DNA from: an uncultured Christensenella sp.
GTDB lineage: Bacteria; Bacillota; Clostridia; Christensenellales; Borkfalkiaceae
Assembly (NCBI GenBank): GCA_910578765.1
Contig: CAJTRW010000001.1
Span: 1-64,000 of the forward strand
Direction: 5' to 3'
Length of the DNA stretch: 64,000 nt
Shown here: positions 60,522 through 64,000 of the stretch, one piece after another
How positions within the stretch are numbered: the first letter of the stretch is position 1
How the letters are laid out: every line of letters starts with the position of its first letter
Notes under the pieces: model-generated
Told to the model about the DNA's origin: nothing
Seen by the model: only the letters and a program-made list of their open reading frames with translations
Databases searched by the model: none
Translations under genes and position numbers: made by a program

Positions 60522-62741
60522 TTAAACTATTTTTTCAAAAATCGCAGACGCTCCTAAAAAGGATATAATATTTGTTTCACACCGTTCTGCAGTAGTTACG
60601 CCGTCAGACCACCTTACAAACCGGTATCCTTCATAGGGTATTGCTTTTACCATCAACGAACTGCCGTATTCTATACGTTTTGAAACATATAATTCGGAAC
60701 TCGGCACCTCTGTACCGTTATTAATCTCAACTATTTTCCCTACACGATATAAATTTAACGGTTCATCCACAAAATTAACTGCTACGGTTACTTTATGTTT
60801 CCAAAATTCCCAAGGTATTCCGCATTCCTTTCCGTCTATTTCCGCTTCTCTCAATAAATAATCTTTAATACTGTCAAACTCTTTTAATTTCAATTTATAA
60901 ATATAATACGTCAATACGTCATGAAATCCCTTACCGACAACTTCGTTCTCAAGCCATCCATAAGACATTTCGCAAGTGTGTATAAATTCGTGCAAAAACG
61001 TTCCTATTATAGATGTATTATCGTCGGATATAACTTTGCTGTCTATTTGTTTCTGCAAAAATTTATGTAAGGGTATATTATTTCTCTTTGGAGAAGATAT
61101 TATATCTTCAATATAGATACAGCCATACTTATTCCCTGCCACACCGCTGCAAAAATGCAATAGGTCTTGGTAATCGTTCATACAAAACGCTGTCAATACA
61201 CTGTGGTACAAATTGTTTAACGTTGCCAATTCGGGTATATCGTTACCATATAGAGTATAATCTACATTATCTCCGCTTGTTCCCGAACTGAAACTATCCG
61301 TTCCAACGGGAATTAAAGTGAAATATGAATCTATTTCAAATTTAACTTTGCCTTCAAACCATTGGTTAAGACAGATTTGCATTTTATCTGTTACCGCAGT
61401 ACAAAGCACGCGTTCAAAACCTGACATTTTGTAATCAACTTCTATTTCCGTATTAGTTTTCGACGATTTAAGCGTTGCATGTACTTCGTCTACGTATGTT
61501 ATCAGAATTTTATAAACAGGAACTTCGGGGTCCTCTTCACCTTCCCACCTTGCATACAACGTATTCGCATCCAACGTTAAGCCGTTATAACCTAACATAT
61601 ATAAGCCGTTTTCATTTACGACTTTAATTTTATATTCTTTATCCGCATACCAACCGCCGAATTTATATCCGCTTAATTCCGGTATTACGAATTTTAAATT
61701 TTGTACGTTGTTTCTGTTTATTTTAACTTCGGATGCCGCAGGCGTTTTATAATTTGTGCCGTAATCATATTTAAACACTCTTTCTATCGGTTCGAAGTAT
61801 GCCATATATTCGAAATTTTTTTTTGCGGATAAATCACGCCTTATCGGATTCATACTCAAATCCGACCAGCCGCTAAACACGTAGCCATCGTCCGCTACGG
61901 CTTCTATTTTACTGCAATTTTGTTCGGGCATTACCTCCTGATATGTTTCGCCTTTTAATTTCCCGCCAACGTTATCGTTAACTTTATATTCTATGCGACA
62001 TCCGAAATACGCTATTATATGTAAATCTTCGGAAATTCCTGTATCCCGACGGGTGGGCGTCGTTACTCCGTCAGACCACTTCAAAAAGATATAGTTATTA
62101 AAGGCTACCGCCGTTACGCTTTGCGCATCTTCACCGTATAGTACTTTCTGATCGTACCATCCCTCTATTTTGCCCATACCGAATACATTGACATCATAAC
62201 GTAACGTATACTTTACTTTTTTAAATATTGCAGTATACGTCTTATCTTGGTTTGTTCCAGTATCCTGTCTTTCAGAAGTTACTTTTCCGTCCGACCATTT
62301 CTCAAATTCATATCCGTAGTTCGCAACAGCAATTACCGTTTCTCCAACGTCGCCCGCTTTAATATTTTGTTCGTTTTTTCCGCTTATTGTACCGTTCCCG
62401 TCCGTTTCATACCGCAATGCAAATTTTACTTTTTTAAATTGCGCCGTAACACTTATATCGCTTGTTACGTTTTTATCTTGTCTTGTCACTTCAGTTAATC
62501 CGTCCGACCATTTTACAAATTGATAGCCGTCATTGGGTACAGCAGTAACCTCGGTTCCGTCTTCACCCTCTTTTACGGATTGATTGGCGGTGCCGTTTAT
62601 TGCTCCGCCCGCACTTACAGAATAAGTTACGGTAAAATACTGCTCTTCATTTTCTGTATGAGCAGGGGTTGCGCAACCGCATATTAATATTCCGCAAGCC
62701 AGCGAAAGAATAAAAATCAAAACAGGAAGTATTTTCTTCAT
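60522..62741 (-). CDS. Surface lipoprotein with InlB-like repeats and zincin motif
   Basis: A 739-residue protein. It has a signal peptide with a probable lipid-modified Cys23, then four tandem InlB B-repeat-like modules (about 36-320, each with GYxFxxWSDG and RxDxNxT-type ends). A Listeria-Bacteroides-type repeat (about 335-400, GYKFGGWYADKEY) follows. A catalytic-like region contains HEFIH (584-588) and glutamates 10-50 residues later, compatible with a zinc metalloprotease. The C-terminus ends in another GYRFVRWSDG repeat. There is no ribosome site; a promoter ends 7 bases before the ATG, so the mRNA is probably leaderless. Confidence 0.82.
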   Translation of the reverse strand: MKKILPVLIFILSLACGILICGCATPAHTENEEQYFTVTYSVSAGGAINGTANQSVKEGEDGTEVTAVPNDGYQFVKWSDGLTEVTRQDKNVTSDISVTAQFKKVKFALRYETDGNGTISGKNEQNIKAGDVGETVIAVANYGYEFEKWSDGKVTSERQDTGTNQDKTYTAIFKKVKYTLRYDVNVFGMGKIEGWYDQKVLYGEDAQSVTAVAFNNYIFLKWSDGVTTPTRRDTGISEDLHIIAYFGCRIEYKVNDNVGGKLKGETYQEVMPEQNCSKIEAVADDGYVFSGWSDLSMNPIRRDLSAKKNFEYMAYFEPIERVFKYDYGTNYKTPAASEVKINRNNVQNLKFVIPELSGYKFGGWYADKEYKIKVVNENGLYMLGYNGLTLDANTLYARWEGEEDPEVPVYKILITYVDEVHATLKSSKTNTEIEVDYKMSGFERVLCTAVTDKMQICLNQWFEGKVKFEIDSYFTLIPVGTDSFSSGTSGDNVDYTLYGNDIPELATLNNLYHSVLTAFCMNDYQDLLHFCSGVAGNKYGCIYIEDIISSPKRNNIPLHKFLQKQIDSKVISDDNTSIIGTFLHEFIHTCEMSYGWLENEVVGKGFHDVLTYYIYKLKLKEFDSIKDYLLREAEIDGKECGIPWEFWKHKVTVAVNFVDEPLNLYRVGKIVEINNGTEVPSSELYVSKRIEYGSSLMVKAIPYEGYRFVRWSDGVTTAERCETNIISFLGASAIFEKIV

Positions 62742-62748
62742 ATTTAAT

Positions 62749-62777
62749 ATTTTATATTATTTATTATTCATTGTCAA
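62749..62777 (-). promoter_or_regulatory. Promoter giving a leaderless lipoprotein mRNA
   Basis: On the minus strand: TTGACA (62772-62777), 17-bp spacer, TAAAAT (62749-62754). The ATG begins 8 bases after the -10 box. Confidence 0.75.
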
Positions 62778-62788
62778 ATATTAAAAAA

Positions 62789-62822
62789 AACCCGATGCGG
62801 GGCGGCTGCCCCGCATCGGGTT
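62789..62822 (-). terminator. Strong terminator of the partial gene at the window end
   Basis: A 15-bp GC-rich perfect stem (AACCCGATGCGGGGC and complement) with a 4-base loop, followed by TTTTTT on the minus strand. Confidence 0.93.
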
Positions 62823-62843
62823 TTAAATTTATTGATAGTTTTT

Positions 62844-64000
62844 TTACGGTTGCACGCGCGTCAGGTGGAACGTTCTGCCGTACCGGTCCTCCAAAAGCAA
62901 TTGACCCGCGTCGTCGACAAATAAATCTATACCGAGATTTTCACCCGAAACATGCGTAAGGACGATTGAAACGCCGTCCGTATCCACACTGAAATTCAAG
63001 GTCTGCGTTTTTGCCTGTTCAGGCAAAAGCGTGCCGTCCTCATTGGTGGGCGTAACGGTTATTTTAACCGTACCGCTTACCCCCTCACCCGCGGAGGAGG
63101 GCGTAAATACCAGATTGAAAATATTTCCCTCGCGTTCGTCGACCGTCGTGTATTCGCCGCCGAGCAACGATTCGAAATCCGGTAAATCGCTGACGGTAAA
63201 CGTGAACAGGCACCTTATGGGCGAACCGGATAAAGAAGTTACCGTAACGTTGTACGTGCCTGCCGCCGCAGCTTTGAATTTAAAGCACTTCACGCCGCCC
63301 AGCGTAACCTGCTCTACCGTCGCCGACGACGAGTTGGAGGAAGTGACTTCCGCCTTCTGGTCGGCGTTTGCATATTCGTTTACCGCGCCGCGGAAATATA
63401 CGTCACCGCCGATTGCAACCGTCTTTTTATCTCCGTTGCCGAACTTGCCCGTCACGGGGTTGCCTATCTGGGAAACCATCTGCGTGGGGTCTACACCCTT
63501 TACGTTAAACGTAATAGTCTTTTCTGTCAGCGAAGTCCTGATTTTAAGCTTCCACACCCCGCCGTTTCTAAGCTTTATTTTTAAAACGTTGCCGCTGCGG
63601 TAAGCAGTAAAGCCGGTTGAAACCAGTACGGACGAGCTGTTGACTTCTCCGCTATGGTTGCCCTCATAGTCCAAATACATGGGGTCGTGCGTAAAGTCCG
63701 CGGTCGAGGGCATTATATCCTCTATATTTATGGTCAGCGAAGGATTTTTCACGTCGCACTCTATTTCGCCGTTATCGCCTAAATCGACGTCGTTGTGCAT
63801 TAATTTATACGATTTCAGCTTGAACATATCGGGCGAATAAGGCATATTTTCCGTTCTTTCACCGACGCTCTGGTCGACAACCGTAAAATTTCTCTGCGTG
63901 TACGGCGACGCCGGCGTCGTTATTCCGTTCACTGTAACGAAGCTTGGCGTATACCAATCGGCTCCCGCCGCGCTGTCGTTGTTTTCGTAATAATCCTGCG
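62844..64000 (-). CDS. Large secreted-type protein of unknown function (5' end outside the window)
   Basis: The frame is open to the window edge, so the N-terminus is missing; a GTG at 63932 is internal, since coding continues upstream (…WYTPSFVTVNG). The visible ~385 residues are threonine/serine/glycine-rich and beta-strand-rich, with Ig-like or bacterial-surface character (AAAGTYNVTVTSLSG, TVKITVTPTNEDG). No catalytic motif or sorting signal is seen at the C-terminus. It is probably a cell-surface or secreted protein. Confidence 0.8.
   Translation of the reverse strand, partial: QDYYENNDSAAGADWYTPSFVTVNGITTPASPYTQRNFTVVDQSVGERTENMPYSPDMFKLKSYKLMHNDVDLGDNGEIECDVKNPSLTINIEDIMPSTADFTHDPMYLDYEGNHSGEVNSSSVLVSTGFTAYRSGNVLKIKLRNGGVWKLKIRTSLTEKTITFNVKGVDPTQMVSQIGNPVTGKFGNGDKKTVAIGGDVYFRGAVNEYANADQKAEVTSSNSSSATVEQVTLGGVKCFKFKAAAAGTYNVTVTSLSGSPIRCLFTFTVSDLPDFESLLGGEYTTVDEREGNIFNLVFTPSSAGEGVSGTVKITVTPTNEDGTLLPEQAKTQTLNFSVDTDGVSIVLTHVSGENLGIDLFVDDAGQLLLEDRYGRTFHLTRVQP

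Overview
The window looks like a chromosomal segment of an uncultured anaerobic Clostridia-type Bacillota, probably gut-associated. The support is: a Firmicutes-order S10-spc-alpha ribosomal cluster with the clostridial KOW gene between map and infA; zinc-type L31, S14 and L36; strong AGGAGG ribosome sites and TTGACA/TATAAT promoters; a PuuR-type regulator ahead of potABCD; and pectin-directed enzymes. No rRNA, tRNA or CRISPR array was recognised.

Layout. 1-3900 (minus): dispersed repeats, prfA, a DUF1385-PrmC fusion and rpmE. 3900-7300: an alcohol-dehydrogenase-like gene, a cardiolipin-synthase-like gene and a YfcE-type phosphodiesterase (plus), then a small membrane protein (minus). 7400-23750 (minus): rpsJ to rplQ, the complete S10, spc and alpha operons, broken by two unusual non-coding spacers. 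23750-24300: the S10 leader, with two promoters and a candidate attenuator, and a 54-codon gene. 24400-28400 (minus): a paired G3E/COG0523 metallochaperone module (one protein with a 32-His/10-Cys tail, one fused to DUF1980), a histone-H1-like DUF2188 membrane protein and tcdA. 28500-33700 (minus): a PuuR-like regulator and potABCD polyamine import. 33778-35580: a secreted CE12-like esterase lipoprotein.

35677-50097 is the most unusual part. It is a 14-kb island of signalling and conflict-type domains. One minus-strand unit encodes an HD-RyR-SLOG protein and a membrane TrkA-N-like-RyR protein. A second minus-strand unit, with its own promoter, encodes a radical SAM/SPASM enzyme, two large orphan proteins, a ParA-like KGGSGRTT ATPase and a TIR-domain protein. 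A membrane protein is transcribed divergently from the island's outer end. I know of no described system with this full set; it is the best candidate for an undescribed nucleotide-sensing or immune system. The function is inferred from domains only.

50143-52766 (minus) holds a GH28 polygalacturonase coupled to an AEC-family transporter. 52960-59909 (minus) is a polymorphic-toxin locus: a holin-like membrane protein, a 1911-residue RHS/YD-repeat protein with a putative zincin (HEFGH) toxin tip, a lipoprotein that is the candidate immunity factor, and an orphan RHS-core fragment. 60050-60473 is an internally deleted IS200-type element. 60522-64000 (minus) encodes a surface lipoprotein with InlB-like repeats and an HEFIH zincin motif, and a large secreted-type protein that runs off the end.

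A recurring theme is that several sigma-A promoters place the likely transcription start on or within a few bases of the start codon with no ribosome-binding site, suggesting leaderless mRNAs for yfcE, tcdA, the InlB-zincin lipoprotein and perhaps the dehydrogenase.
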